Below are positions 10,122-18,858 of a DNA stretch of 64,000 nucleotides, piece after piece. The notes under the pieces were generated by a model. That model had not been told where the DNA came from and searched no databases. It was given only the letters and a program-made list of their open reading frames with translations. The position numbers and the translations under genes are program-made. This DNA comes from VRUE01 sp963695835 (lineage in GTDB: Bacteria > Actinomycetota > Thermoleophilia > Solirubrobacterales > 70-9). Positions within the stretch are counted from its first letter, which is position 1. Each line of letters starts with the position of its first letter. The stretch lies in assembly GCA_963695835.1 (NCBI GenBank), contig CAVOHR010000001.1:1054001-1118000 (forward strand), read 5' to 3'.

Positions 10122-10794
10122 GGCCGGCGACATCCGCGCCGTGCTCTTCGACATCGACGGGACGCTGCTCGTCACCGGCGGCGCGGGCGGCCTCGCCTGG
10201 CAGCGTGCCTTCGAGGAGCTCTACGGGGTCGAAGCGAACGTCGCCGAGCACACCGACGCGGGGATGACCGACCCGGAGATCGTCAGGATCGTCTTCCGCG
10301 AGGCGGTCGGCCGCGAGGGCAGCCAGGCGGAGCGAGCCAAGGCGGTCGGCTGCTACCTCAAGCACCTGCCCGACACGGTCGCCGAGTCCGGCGGCTACCG
10401 GGTGATGCCGGGGATCGAGGAGCTGCTCGATCGGCTGATCGAGAAGGGCGTGCTGCTCGGCCTGGTCACCGGCAACATCGAGGCGGCGGCGCACATCAAG
10501 CTCGCCCGCGGCCGCCTCAACCGCTTCTTCTCCCATGGCGGCTACGGCTCCGACTCCTCCGACCGCACCGAGGTCACCGAAGCCGCTCTGCGCCGCGGCG
10601 AGCTGGTCTCCGGCGGCACGCTCCAGGACGGCGCCTGCATCTCGATCGGCGACACCCCGCGCGACGTCGAGGCCGGCCACGGCGCCGGGATCCGCGTGAT
10701 CGGCGTCGCGACGGGCGCCTACTCGGTAGAGCAGCTCGATTCCGCCGGCGCCGACTGGGCCCTGGGAACGGTCGAGCGCGGCTTCCCCGCCTGA
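10114..10794 (+). CDS. HAD-superfamily phosphatase, phosphoglycolate-phosphatase-like
   Basis: 226 residues. HAD motif I DIDGTLL has the nucleophile D13 and acid/base D15. Motif II is LGLVTGN and motif IV is ISIGDTPRDVEA. The cap is the alpha-helical (subfamily I) type. The GTG start overlaps the cydB end, so it is the last gene of the tkt-tal-pgi-cydAB operon. A sugar-phosphate or phosphoglycolate substrate would suit the context but is inference. A strong hairpin follows the stop. Confidence 0.85.
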   Translation: MSEAGDIRAVLFDIDGTLLVTGGAGGLAWQRAFEELYGVEANVAEHTDAGMTDPEIVRIVFREAVGREGSQAERAKAVGCYLKHLPDTVAESGGYRVMPGIEELLDRLIEKGVLLGLVTGNIEAAAHIKLARGRLNRFFSHGGYGSDSSDRTEVTEAALRRGELVSGGTLQDGACISIGDTPRDVEAGHGAGIRVIGVATGAYSVEQLDSAGADWALGTVERGFPA

Positions 10795-10800
10795 ATCTCA

Positions 10801-10850
10801 GACGTGCCCGGGGTTAACCGCCACTATGGGTGGTCAACTCCGGGCACGTC
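10801..10850. terminator. bidirectional hairpin terminator
   Basis: Perfect 11-bp inverted repeat (GACGTGCCCGG at 10801-10811, CCGGGCACGTC at 10840-10850) with a partly paired interior. It lies between the convergent HAD phosphatase and CFA synthase genes. No long T-tract is present, as is common in GC-rich actinobacteria. Confidence 0.7.
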
Positions 10851-10853
10851 CGC

Positions 10854-12059
10854 TCAGGACAGAGTGCAGCGGGCTTGGTAGATGGATAGGAAGCCGCTCT
10901 CGAAGCCGCTGCGCGCCGCGCGCAGGTAGAGGCGCCAGACGCGAACGCGTTCGGGGCCGGCAAGGCGCAGCGCCTCGTCGAGGTTCTCGTCGAGCCGGCG
11001 CGCCCAGTGGCGCAGGGTCTCGGCGTAGTCGGCGCCATGCTCGGAGACGTGGCGGGTGACGAAGTCGGCTCGCTCCAGGGCCAGCAGGACGCGCGAGAGG
11101 TGCAGCGGTTCGGCGTCGGGGAAGACGTAGCGCTCGGAGAAGGGGCCGGCGTCCGGGTCGGTGTGGCGCAGGCGGGCGATGCCGTGGTTGAGCAGGCGGC
11201 CGCCCGGCTCGAGCAGGCTCGCGAGCGTCCGCGCGTAGACGTCGATCTGCGCCGTGCCGACGTGCTCGACCATGCCGATGCTGGCGATCGCGTCGAAGCG
11301 CTCTCCGGCCAGGTCGCGGTAGTCCATGACGCGGATCTCGACCCTGTCGGCGACCCCCGCCTCCTCGGCGCGCTGCCGCGCCCGTTCGGCTTGCGGCGCC
11401 GAGAGCGTGATCCCGACCACGCCGGCGCCGTACTTGGTCGCCGCCCGCAGCGGGAAGCTGCCCCAGCCGCAGCCGACGTCGAGCACCCGGTCGCCCTCCT
11501 TCAGGTCGAGCTTGCGGGCGACCGTGTCGAGCTTCTCCTCCTGCGCGGCCTCGAGCGTCTCGGCGCCCGCGGCGAAGATCGCGCAGCTGTAGGTCATCGA
11601 CTCGTCGAGGAAGAGCGAGAAGAACTCGTTGGAGACGTCGTAGTGGTGGCGGACCGCCTCGGCGTCGCGCTGCTTGCTGTGGCGGCGTCCGCCGGGGCGC
11701 AGCTCGGCGGCCGGGCGGCGCGGCGGCCTGGTGAGGCCTGCGGCCCGCACGGCGCCGAGCAGCAGCCGCGCCTTGTCGCCGCCTTCGAGCGAGGGCGGCT
11801 GCCAGCTGTCGAGCAGCTCGATCACGGCGTCCATGTCGTCGACCTCGATCTCGCCGCTGACGTAGGCGCGACCGAGCCCCAGCTGCCCCGGCGCCCGCAG
11901 CACGTGGGCGGCGGCGCGCGGCGAGCGGACGAAGAAGGTCGGCCCGTCGCCCTCGCTGGCCGGCAGCCTGGTCCCGTCCCAGAACTCGACGGAGAAGGGG
12001 CGATCCGGGATCCGAGCTTCGATCTCGCGGCGCAGGGGCGCCGTGCTGGAGAACGGCAT
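10854..12059 (-). CDS. cyclopropane-fatty-acyl-phospholipid synthase family methyltransferase
   Basis: 401 residues from the ATG at 12059. Residues 130-165 (RHHYDVSNEFF...DESMTYSCA) and the SAM-binding loop VLDVGCGWG (192-200) identify the CFA/mycolic acid cyclopropane synthase family. GMVEHVG and a Tyr/Phe-rich C-terminus follow. It transfers a methylene from S-adenosylmethionine to an unsaturated acyl chain in membrane lipid. A TATATG box 7-8 bases upstream and no Shine-Dalgarno suggest a leaderless mRNA. It is divergent from the desaturase that makes its likely substrate. Confidence 0.9.
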   Translation of the reverse strand: MPFSSTAPLRREIEARIPDRPFSVEFWDGTRLPASEGDGPTFFVRSPRAAAHVLRAPGQLGLGRAYVSGEIEVDDMDAVIELLDSWQPPSLEGGDKARLLLGAVRAAGLTRPPRRPAAELRPGGRRHSKQRDAEAVRHHYDVSNEFFSLFLDESMTYSCAIFAAGAETLEAAQEEKLDTVARKLDLKEGDRVLDVGCGWGSFPLRAATKYGAGVVGITLSAPQAERARQRAEEAGVADRVEIRVMDYRDLAGERFDAIASIGMVEHVGTAQIDVYARTLASLLEPGGRLLNHGIARLRHTDPDAGPFSERYVFPDAEPLHLSRVLLALERADFVTRHVSEHGADYAETLRHWARRLDENLDEALRLAGPERVRVWRLYLRAARSGFESGFLSIYQARCTLS

Positions 12060-12109
12060 CGCGGCACCATATAGCGGCCGGGGCCGCGGGCGGCCACGTT
12101 TACGCTTTC

Positions 12110-12139
12110 TTGTGTCGCGGACGCGCGGACGCGTATGAT
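12110..12139 (+). promoter_or_regulatory. sigma-70-type promoter for the desaturase
   Basis: TTGTGT at 12110-12115, an 18-base spacer and TATGAT at 12134-12139. The desaturase ATG lies 9 bases further on, so the transcript would be leaderless. The opposite strand has TATATG near 12068-12073 for the CFA synthase. Confidence 0.55.
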
Positions 12140-12148
12140 CGCCGCTCC

Positions 12149-13075
12149 ATGGCAGGCAGCGGTCCACGCCCATCCGATATCCAGCCGGTCGCGAACGAGA
12201 CGCGGGACCGGATCATCACCGGCCTGGTCACGCTGGTCCCGTTCCTGGCGATCGGCTTCGCCGGCTGGCAGGTGTGGGGCAAGGCGCTGCACTGGAGCGA
12301 CGTCTTCCTCTTCGTCGGCATGTACCTGCTGACCGGCCTCGGGATCACGGTCGGCTTCCACCGCCACTTCACCCACCGCGCCTTCAAGGCGAAGCACTGG
12401 CTGCACGGCACGCTGGCGATCCTCGGCTCGGCGGCGATCGAGGGCCCGGTCATCTCCTGGGTCGCCGACCACCGGAAGCACCACGCCTTCTCCGACGAAG
12501 AGGGGGATCCGCACAGCCCCCACGTCGACCACGGGGGCGGCTGGTCCGGCGCCCTGCGCGGCCTCTTCCACGCCCACATGGGCTGGCTCTTCATCCATAC
12601 CCAGCGCGGCAACCGCGAACGCTTCGCGCCCGACCTGATCAAGGACCCGGCGATCAACTGGGTCGACCGCACCTTCGTCTACTGGGCGATCCTCGGCCTG
12701 TTCGTCCCCTTCGCGCTCGGCTGGCTGATCGGCGGCACCCTGTTCGCCGCGGTCACCGGCCTGCTCTGGGGGGGCCTCGTCCGCGTCTTCGTCCTGCACC
12801 ACTTCACCTACAGCATCAACTCGCTCTGCCACGTCTTCGGCAACCGCGACTACGAGACCGGCGACGAGTCGCGCAACCTGGCGCTGATCGCCCTGCCGAC
12901 CCTGGGCGAGGCCTGGCACAACAACCACCACGCCTTCCCGACCTCGGCCGTGCACGGCCTCGGCAGGCTTCAGGTCGATCCCTCGGCGGTGGTGATCGGC
13001 GGGCTGGAGAAGCTCGGCCTGGTCTGGGACGTGGTTCGCGTGTCGCCGGACCGCCTGGCCGCCAAGGCCGTCTAG
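12149..13075 (+). CDS. acyl-CoA (delta-9) fatty acid desaturase
   Basis: 308 residues. The three histidine clusters of membrane di-iron desaturases are present: HRHFTH (71-76), HRKHH (108-112) and HNNHH (257-261). Four hydrophobic helices flank them. It introduces a cis double bond into saturated acyl chains. ATG at 12149 is preferred over an upstream ATG because the promoter ends just before it. Divergent from the CFA synthase, suggesting joint control of membrane fluidity. The stop lies 2 bases from the convergent membrane-protein stop. Confidence 0.92.
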   Translation: MAGSGPRPSDIQPVANETRDRIITGLVTLVPFLAIGFAGWQVWGKALHWSDVFLFVGMYLLTGLGITVGFHRHFTHRAFKAKHWLHGTLAILGSAAIEGPVISWVADHRKHHAFSDEEGDPHSPHVDHGGGWSGALRGLFHAHMGWLFIHTQRGNRERFAPDLIKDPAINWVDRTFVYWAILGLFVPFALGWLIGGTLFAAVTGLLWGGLVRVFVLHHFTYSINSLCHVFGNRDYETGDESRNLALIALPTLGEAWHNNHHAFPTSAVHGLGRLQVDPSAVVIGGLEKLGLVWDVVRVSPDRLAAKAV

Positions 13076-13077
13076 GT

Positions 13078-15390
13078 CTAGGGCAGCGCGGCTGACTCGT
13101 ACCAGTCGATCCAGCCGCTGCACGCCGCGCCGAGCGGCACGATCCGGCGCTTGCCGGCGCGGACCGCGATCAGGTTGCCGAGGTAGGCCGACGTGTCGTA
13201 GCCGCTGAGCCGCTGCAGCGGGGTCGGCTCGGCCGCGGCGACCGTGAAGCGGACCCTGCCCCCGTGGCTGTCGTACTCCCCGGCTGGCCAGTACTGGCCG
13301 TCGTTGGCGAGGCTGATCGTGTTCGGCCGCTGGCCGTCCAGCGCCGGCCTCAGCTCGTGGCGGAAGCCGGGGGCGCCGAGGCTGAGCGAGAACGGCGAGA
13401 AGTACTGGATCGAGAGCCGCCAGCGGCCGCTCGGCAGCTGGATCGACTGCGAGGTCTCGGCCCCGGTCTTCAGCTGGCTGCCCGTGTCCCAGCGCGCCTT
13501 CGGCGCGATCGCGACGGCCGGGAACAACGAGGCGCGGCCCGGGTTGGAGAGCAGGATGCGGACCTCCGGCGCGAGGCAGCCGGCCCGCGCCCCGGCCTCG
13601 GTCCCCTCGAGCAGGACCTGGCGGTCTTCCGGGGTCTCGCCGGTCCGCTTCCAGAGGATGTAGGAGGGGGTCGCGCCGACCCGCTTGAAGTTGGGCGGCG
13701 CCTGGCTGTTCCAGGCCGCCCGGCCGGTGATCACGTAGGGGAAGCGGTCGAGGGTGCCGCGCGAGAAGGAGTCGAAGTCGACCGGGCTGTAGGCGTCGCC
13801 GGTGTCGAACGGCTTCTCCGGGTTCTGGGAGACGTCCGGATCCGGGAACTCGACCAGCGGTACGTGGGTGTCGGCGCCGAGCAGCTCGTAGGCCGCGTAG
13901 CGGTCCTGGCCGGCGTAGAGGACGGGCCGGCCGTGGAGGATCGGCAGGAAGGCCCTCAGCTCACCGCCGTGGCCGGCCGGCCCGACCGGCGCGTCGCGCA
14001 GCGCCAGGAAGCTCGAGTAGACCGCGACGGCGACGAAGGCGACGGCGAGCGCCGTCCAGCCGAGCCGCCGCCGGGGCGCCCAGCCGAGCTCGGCGAGCAG
14101 CGGGCGGACGATCAGCAGCATCGCCAGCGGGGCGGCGATCATCAGCGCCTTGGCCTGCGCGTAGTCGCCGCTGGTCGGCAGCGAGGCGAGGTAGAGGATC
14201 GCGCAGGCGGCAAAGGCGAGCGGCAGGGTCGGTTCGCGCCGCCGCACCCACCAGACGAGGGCGGCGAGCAGGGCAACCACGGCGATCGCGCCGGCCAGGC
14301 CGGTCAGGTGGGCGCCGCCGGGTGCTTCGAGACGGTAGTTGGGCGTCCACCAGACGCCGAGCGCCTCGATCGGGGAGACCGGCCCGTAGGTGTTGGTCCC
14401 GGCGACTTTGTCGAAGCTGTGGACGAAGCCGAACGGGCCGACCAGCGTCGCCGCGGCCGCCAGGGCGACGAGCAGGACGATCGCCACCAGCGTCAGCGGC
14501 CGGAAGAGGAGTCGCAGCAGCCGCCGCGGCGCCAGCGCCCGCCGCACCTCCGGCAGCGTCAGGCTCCAGAGCGCGACGATCAGGATCGGCCAGGCGAGCC
14601 CGGCGAAGCTGTAGGAGAAGAAGATCCCACCGGCGATCGCCAGCCACGGCAGCGCCACCCGCACCCAGCCCCTGGACGTGCCGCCCCTGGTGGCTAGGGC
14701 GACGGCGACGGCGAGGACGAAGAGCGCCTCGGCGGTCTCCTTGAAGGCGCCCTGGGCGAAATAGGAGGCGGCGAGGTAGGGGACGGCGACCAGGGTCGCG
14801 GCGAGCAGCCGCCGCAGGGGTCCGAAGCCGCGCAGGGCCGGCAGCACGGTGAGGCCGGTGAGGACGCCGATCGCGAAGATCTCGCCGACGAAGGCCTGGC
14901 CGAGGCCGACTCCCGGCACTGCCGCGATCGCCACCGCCAGGCCGTGCGGGCCGAGCGGGTAGCCGGCGTCCGGCGCCGGGCCGAAGCCGCTGCGCAGCCA
15001 CTCGGCCCAGGCGAGGTGGAGGCCGAGGTCGTTGTTGAGGCCGACGCCGAGCAGCCCCCAGCGGGCGCTGATCGCGAACGGGATCGAGAGCACCAGCGCG
15101 ACGACGATCGCCACCGGCAGCCCCAGCCGCAGCGCATCCGGTGCCTCGTAGGGCCGTCCGCGGACGAGGACCACTGCCGCGGCGAGGACCAGCAGGGCGA
15201 CGCCCAGCGTCGCCGAGGCGCCGTGGCCAGGGGCCCGCGAGAGGACGCCGGTCACGGTCAGCACCGCGCCGAAGCCGGCGGCCGGCTCCAGCCACGTCCA
15301 TGACCCGGAGCCGGCGAGGCTGAGAAGGGCGCGCCCGACCAGCAGCGAGGCGCCGCAGATCAGCGCCGCCGAGGCGTAGGTCGCGATCAT
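13078..15390 (-). CDS. large polytopic membrane protein, unknown function
   Basis: 770 residues from ATG 15390. The first two-thirds contains about 12-13 hydrophobic helices. The last third (after about residue 480) is soluble and rich in aromatic and beta-type segments (PVLYAGQDRYAAYELL, WKRTGETPEDRQVLL). The architecture resembles integral-membrane glycosyltransferases of the GT-C fold, but no diagnostic motif was recognised. The frame continues upstream through the beta-lactamase-fold gene by chance. Convergent with the desaturase. Confidence 0.75.
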   Translation of the reverse strand: MIATYASAALICGASLLVGRALLSLAGSGSWTWLEPAAGFGAVLTVTGVLSRAPGHGASATLGVALLVLAAAVVLVRGRPYEAPDALRLGLPVAIVVALVLSIPFAISARWGLLGVGLNNDLGLHLAWAEWLRSGFGPAPDAGYPLGPHGLAVAIAAVPGVGLGQAFVGEIFAIGVLTGLTVLPALRGFGPLRRLLAATLVAVPYLAASYFAQGAFKETAEALFVLAVAVALATRGGTSRGWVRVALPWLAIAGGIFFSYSFAGLAWPILIVALWSLTLPEVRRALAPRRLLRLLFRPLTLVAIVLLVALAAAATLVGPFGFVHSFDKVAGTNTYGPVSPIEALGVWWTPNYRLEAPGGAHLTGLAGAIAVVALLAALVWWVRRREPTLPLAFAACAILYLASLPTSGDYAQAKALMIAAPLAMLLIVRPLLAELGWAPRRRLGWTALAVAFVAVAVYSSFLALRDAPVGPAGHGGELRAFLPILHGRPVLYAGQDRYAAYELLGADTHVPLVEFPDPDVSQNPEKPFDTGDAYSPVDFDSFSRGTLDRFPYVITGRAAWNSQAPPNFKRVGATPSYILWKRTGETPEDRQVLLEGTEAGARAGCLAPEVRILLSNPGRASLFPAVAIAPKARWDTGSQLKTGAETSQSIQLPSGRWRLSIQYFSPFSLSLGAPGFRHELRPALDGQRPNTISLANDGQYWPAGEYDSHGGRVRFTVAAAEPTPLQRLSGYDTSAYLGNLIAVRAGKRRIVPLGAACSGWIDWYESAALP

Positions 15391-15448
15391 CAGGGAGGGC
15401 AACCTATGACAGCCGCCGCCTGGGGCGCGGCGAGCCCGGGGGTCTGCC

Positions 15449-16161
15449 CTAGTACTTCTCGGCCGCCCGCTCCAGGGTCTCGCGCAGGTTCTCGCCGCGC
15501 AGCGGCTCGGCGTGCCCGGCGGCGACGACCGCTCGGTTCCAGCGCCGCCAGCTTGCGCACCGACTCCTTCGCCTTCGCGTGGTCCCAGGCCCAGGCCGGG
15601 TGGGGGACGCTCGCCTCGCCCTCCGGCAGCGGTTTCAGCCGCGCCGAGTCGACGAAGTAGACGACATCGCTGACCAGCGCCACCCGGTCGCTCTCCCGCC
15701 ACAGCCCGATCAGCCCCGGCGCGTGGCCGGGGAAGTGGACGACGCGGAAGCCGGCGACCTCGTCGCCCTCGGAGACGGTGCCGTCGATCTTCACCGCACC
15801 GCCGTCCCAGCGCCGCAGCAGGAACGGGTAGATCCAGCGCACCGGGGCGACGGGGAGTTGCGAGAGGTCCATGTAGGGCGTGATCGAGGCCTCGCTTTCG
15901 GCGTCGGCGACCTCGTCGGGGTGGCAGTAGACCGGCGCGCCCATGTAGGGCGCGGTGCCGCGGTGGTCGGCGTGGGCGTGGCCGAGCACGACTCGCTTCA
16001 GACCGCCGAGCCGCTCCGCCTCCCGCCGCGCGGCCTTCCGCATCGCCCTTGCTGCCGGCGTCGAACTGGACCACCCCGCCCTCGTCCTCGAGGAAGTAGA
16101 TGTTCATCGCCTTGCGCAGGTCTCCGCGCAGAAGCCAGACTCGGTCGGCGACTCTCTCCAT
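15449..16161 (-). CDS. MBL-fold metallo-hydrolase (two net +1 frameshifts)
   Basis: About 236 residues after joining three frames. It starts MERVADRVWLLRG and contains the metal motif HAHADHRG (HxHxDH), then HFPGHAPG and DVVYF, giving the usual zinc ligands. Frame changes lie near 16044 (GGC-G-ATG) and 15530 (AGC-G-GTC). After the second, the sequence reads VVAAGHAEPLRGENLRETLERAAEKY, a normal family ending. A TACCCT box 8 bases before the ATG suggests a leaderless start. Hydrolase of unknown substrate. Confidence 0.82.
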
Positions 16162-16198
16162 GCGGACCCAGGGTACCCGTGAATAGGCTCCCCGGCCA

Positions 16199-16354
16199 AT
16201 GCCGCTGCTGTGGAAAGCCGGGATGGTCGTGCTGGTCGTCTGCCTGATCGCGGCGATCGCGATCGCGATCATCCGCTTGGCGACCACGCCGACCGAAATC
16301 CTCGGCGACGGCTTCCGCGGCCCGCCGGCTCACGCTCACCGGGCGCCGCGTTAG
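16199..16354 (+). CDS. small single-pass membrane protein
   Basis: 51 residues beginning MPLLWKAGMVVLVVCL, with one hydrophobic segment (about residues 8-27) followed by a short polar tail. TAGGCT lies 11 bases before the ATG, suggesting a leaderless start. It ends 9 bases before the stress protein GTG. No family recognised. Supported only by the promoter-like box, the helix and the fit between neighbours. Confidence 0.45.
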   Translation: MPLLWKAGMVVLVVCLIAAIAIAIIRLATTPTEILGDGFRGPPAHAHRAPR

Positions 16355-16363
16355 TATCGCGGC

Positions 16364-16808
16364 GTGTTCACTCGCATCGTGGTTGGAACCGACGGATCGG
16401 AGACCGCCGCCGAGGCCGTGCGCCAGGCGGTCGACCTGGCGAAGCTCACGGGCGTCGCGGCTCAGCATCGTCAGCGCCTACGAGCCGGTCTCCAAGCGCC
16501 GCATCGAGGGCGAGAAGCAGGGCGCCCCGGCGGACGTCCAGTACGAGATCGGCCCCCGCGAGGACGTCAACCTGGTCCTCGACGCGGCCGCCGCCGCCGC
16601 CAAGAAGGAGGGCCTGGAGGTGCAGACCCACCCGGTCGAGGCCGACCCCGCCGACGCGATCCTCAACGTCGCCGAAGAGACCGACGCCGACCTGATCGTC
16701 GTCGGCAACAAGGGGATGACCGGGGCGCGCCGCTTCCTGCTCGGCAGCGTTCCGAACAACGTCTCCCATCACGCACCCTGCAGCGTGATGATCGTCCGCA
16801 CCACGTAG
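16364..16808 (+). CDS. universal stress protein, UspA family (one net +1 frameshift)
   Basis: 147 residues. N-terminal FTRIVVGTDGSETAAEAV, then DADLIVVGNKGMTGARRFLLGSV near the end, which holds the ATP-binding G-2X-G-9X-G type motif. The frame changes near 16459 (GCG-G-CTC). The GTG at 16364 follows TAGTAT (16352-16357), suggesting leaderless transcription. Role in stress physiology is by family. Confidence 0.88.
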
Positions 16809-16812
16809 GCGC

Positions 16813-18179
16813 TCAGACTCCGGGGTCGGTTGCCCGGCCGGCGTCGATCAGGCCGGCGCCCTGCTGCGTCGCCGGCAGGCCGAGGCTGCGCGCCGTGTTG
16901 CGCAGCCGCCGGGTCAGGCTGTTGACCCGGGCGCGCGGCGAGGAGTCGGCGCCGAGCACGCCGCCGGCGAGGATCATCGCGGCGACGCCGGAGACGTGTG
17001 CCGCCGCCATCGAGGTGCCGACGTAGTTGCCCGGCTCGCCGAAGCGGCGCGGGTTGCCGCTCTTCAGCGTCACCTGGTAGATCGGCCGGCTGGAGACCGA
17101 CGGGCAGCCGGGCGCCGGGGCGCCGCCGCCGGGGGCGACCACGTCGATGTCCTTGCCACTGCAGCGAGTAGGAGCCGAGGCAGCCGCCCTCGGTGGTGCC
17201 GCCGACGCCGATCACCCGCGGGCCGGTGGCGGGCGGCGCGACGCAGGCCTCCGAGCCGAGGTTGCCGATCGAGGCGACCGTGACGGCGCCGTGGCGGTAG
17301 GCGCGGCGCAGCTCTTCGTCGATCCCCGGCACGCTCTTGCCGCAGCCGAAGTTGAAGCTCATGTTGATCACGTCGGCGCCGTGGGCGACGGCGAAGTGGA
17401 TGCCCTTGGCGATCTCGTCGGCGTGGCCGCTGCCGTTGCGGTCGAGCACCCGGACCGGCATCAGCTTGGCGCGGTAGGCGAGCCCGGCGAGGCCGATCCC
17501 GTTGTTCGTCTTCTCGGCGATCGTGCCGGCGACGTGGGTGCCGTGGCCGTTCTCGTCGAGCGGCAGCGGATCGTTGGCGACGAAGTCGTAGCCCTTGACG
17601 AACTGGCCGGAGGTGAAGTCGGGGCTGCGGCGGAAGCGCGGCAGGTCGTCGCGGTAGGCGATCGCCGGTGTCGAGGACCGCGACGGTGATGCCGCGCGCG
17701 CCCCGCCGCCCCGCTGCGATCAGGTGCTGCCAGGCGCCGACCGCGTCGATCCCGCCGGGCGAGGTCGGCAGCGGGGTGGTTTCCGTCCCCGCCCAGGGCA
17801 GGAAGTTCCACTGCAGCGAGACCCAGCCGCCCGGCGGGCCGGGGTCGCTGCCGATCGAACCCGGGTCGTTGGGGATCCCCGAGGCCGGCAGGGGCACCTG
17901 CTTCGAGGCGGTGGCGATGTAGTCGGGGACCGCGTAGTCGACACGCGGGCTCTGCCGCAGCGCGGCGGCCGCCCGCCGCACCCCGATCCCGCCCGGGAGG
18001 CGCAGGGCGCGGCCCTGGCGCTTGCCCTTGAACTTGACGACGACCCGGCGCGGGGCGAATTCGCGGGCCGGCGAGACGCCGATCGCCGCTCCCGCCGGAA
18101 CCGCAGCTCCCGCCGCGGCGAGCGCGGTGACGGCTGCGAGCAGCGCGAAGGCGGCGAGGATCGAGGAAGGTCGGCTCAT
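16813..18179 (-). CDS. secreted S8 family serine peptidase (subtilase, two net +1 frameshifts)
   Basis: About 454 residues. Residues 1-32 form a signal peptide. An I9-like propeptide segment (VVVKFKGK...VDYAVPDYIA) follows. The catalytic triad is seen as D in VAVLDT, H in NGHGTHVAGT and S in GTSMAAAHVSG. The frame breaks near 17666 (ACC-G-GCG) and 17158 (CAG-T-GGC) and continues correctly in each new frame. The C-terminus ends at the usual GAGLIDAGRA motif without an anchor. Extracellular protease. Confidence 0.9.
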
Positions 18180-18274
18180 GTCGGTGTCGGCTCGCGGAAT
18201 CCCTGCAAACGAGCGAGCACCCCGGTAACACCGGCCTGCCCGCGAAGTTGTCGGTGGCACATACTCTCCGATCG

Positions 18275-18739
18275 ATGGCTGACGAGTCGATCGATTCCGC
18301 GCGCCGCCTGATGGAGCTGGCGATCGAGCGGGCGCGCGAGGCCGAGGCGCATGGCGACGTGCCGATCGGCGCGGTGATCGCGCGCGACGGCGAGCCGCTC
18401 GCCGCCGCCGGCAACGAGCGCGAGCTGCGCCGCGACCCGACCGCGCACGCCGAGATCCTCGCGATCCGCGCCGCCGCCGAGGCGCTCGGCGGCTGGCGGC
18501 TGCCCGGCACGACCCTCTACGTGACGCTCGAGCCCTGCGCGATGTGCGCCGGCGCGATCGTCCTCGCCCGCATCCCCGAGGTCGTCTTCGGCGCCCCCGA
18601 CCCGAAGGCCGGCGCTGCCGGCAGCGTCCTCGACGTCCTCGGCGAGCCGGCGCTCAACTACCGCCCGCAGGTGACCGGCGGCGTGATGGAGGAGGAGTGC
18701 GCGGCGCTTCTTCAAAGCTTCTTCGCCTCCCGTCGCTGA
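18275..18739 (+). CDS. tadA: tRNA-specific adenosine deaminase
   Basis: 154 residues. Zinc site HAE (58-60, catalytic Glu60) and PCAMC (C88, C91). It converts A34 to inosine in the tRNA-Arg(ACG) wobble position. ATG at 18275 lies 8 bases after a TACTCT box and matches the normal family N-terminus. A tRNA-Ser gene follows directly. Confidence 0.95.
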   Translation: MADESIDSARRLMELAIERAREAEAHGDVPIGAVIARDGEPLAAAGNERELRRDPTAHAEILAIRAAAEALGGWRLPGTTLYVTLEPCAMCAGAIVLARIPEVVFGAPDPKAGAAGSVLDVLGEPALNYRPQVTGGVMEEECAALLQSFFASRR

Positions 18740-18767
18740 GCCGAGCCAATACCCTGTGAATGCACCC

Positions 18768-18857
18768 GGAGAGGTGTCCGAGTGGCTTAAGGAGCGCGAC
18801 TGGAAATCGCGTGGGCGGGGTTAACCCGCCTCGAGGGTTCGAATCCCTCCCTCTCCG
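18768..18857 (+). tRNA. tRNA-Ser (GGA)
   Basis: 90 bases with a 7-bp acceptor stem (GGAGAGG / CCTCTCC), anticodon loop CTGGAAA giving anticodon GGA, a long variable arm (GGGCGGGGTTAACCCGCC region) and a T loop GGTTCGAATCC. Discriminator G, no encoded CCA. One base from the convergent DoxX-Rieske stop. Confidence 0.96.
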
Positions 18858-18858
18858 T

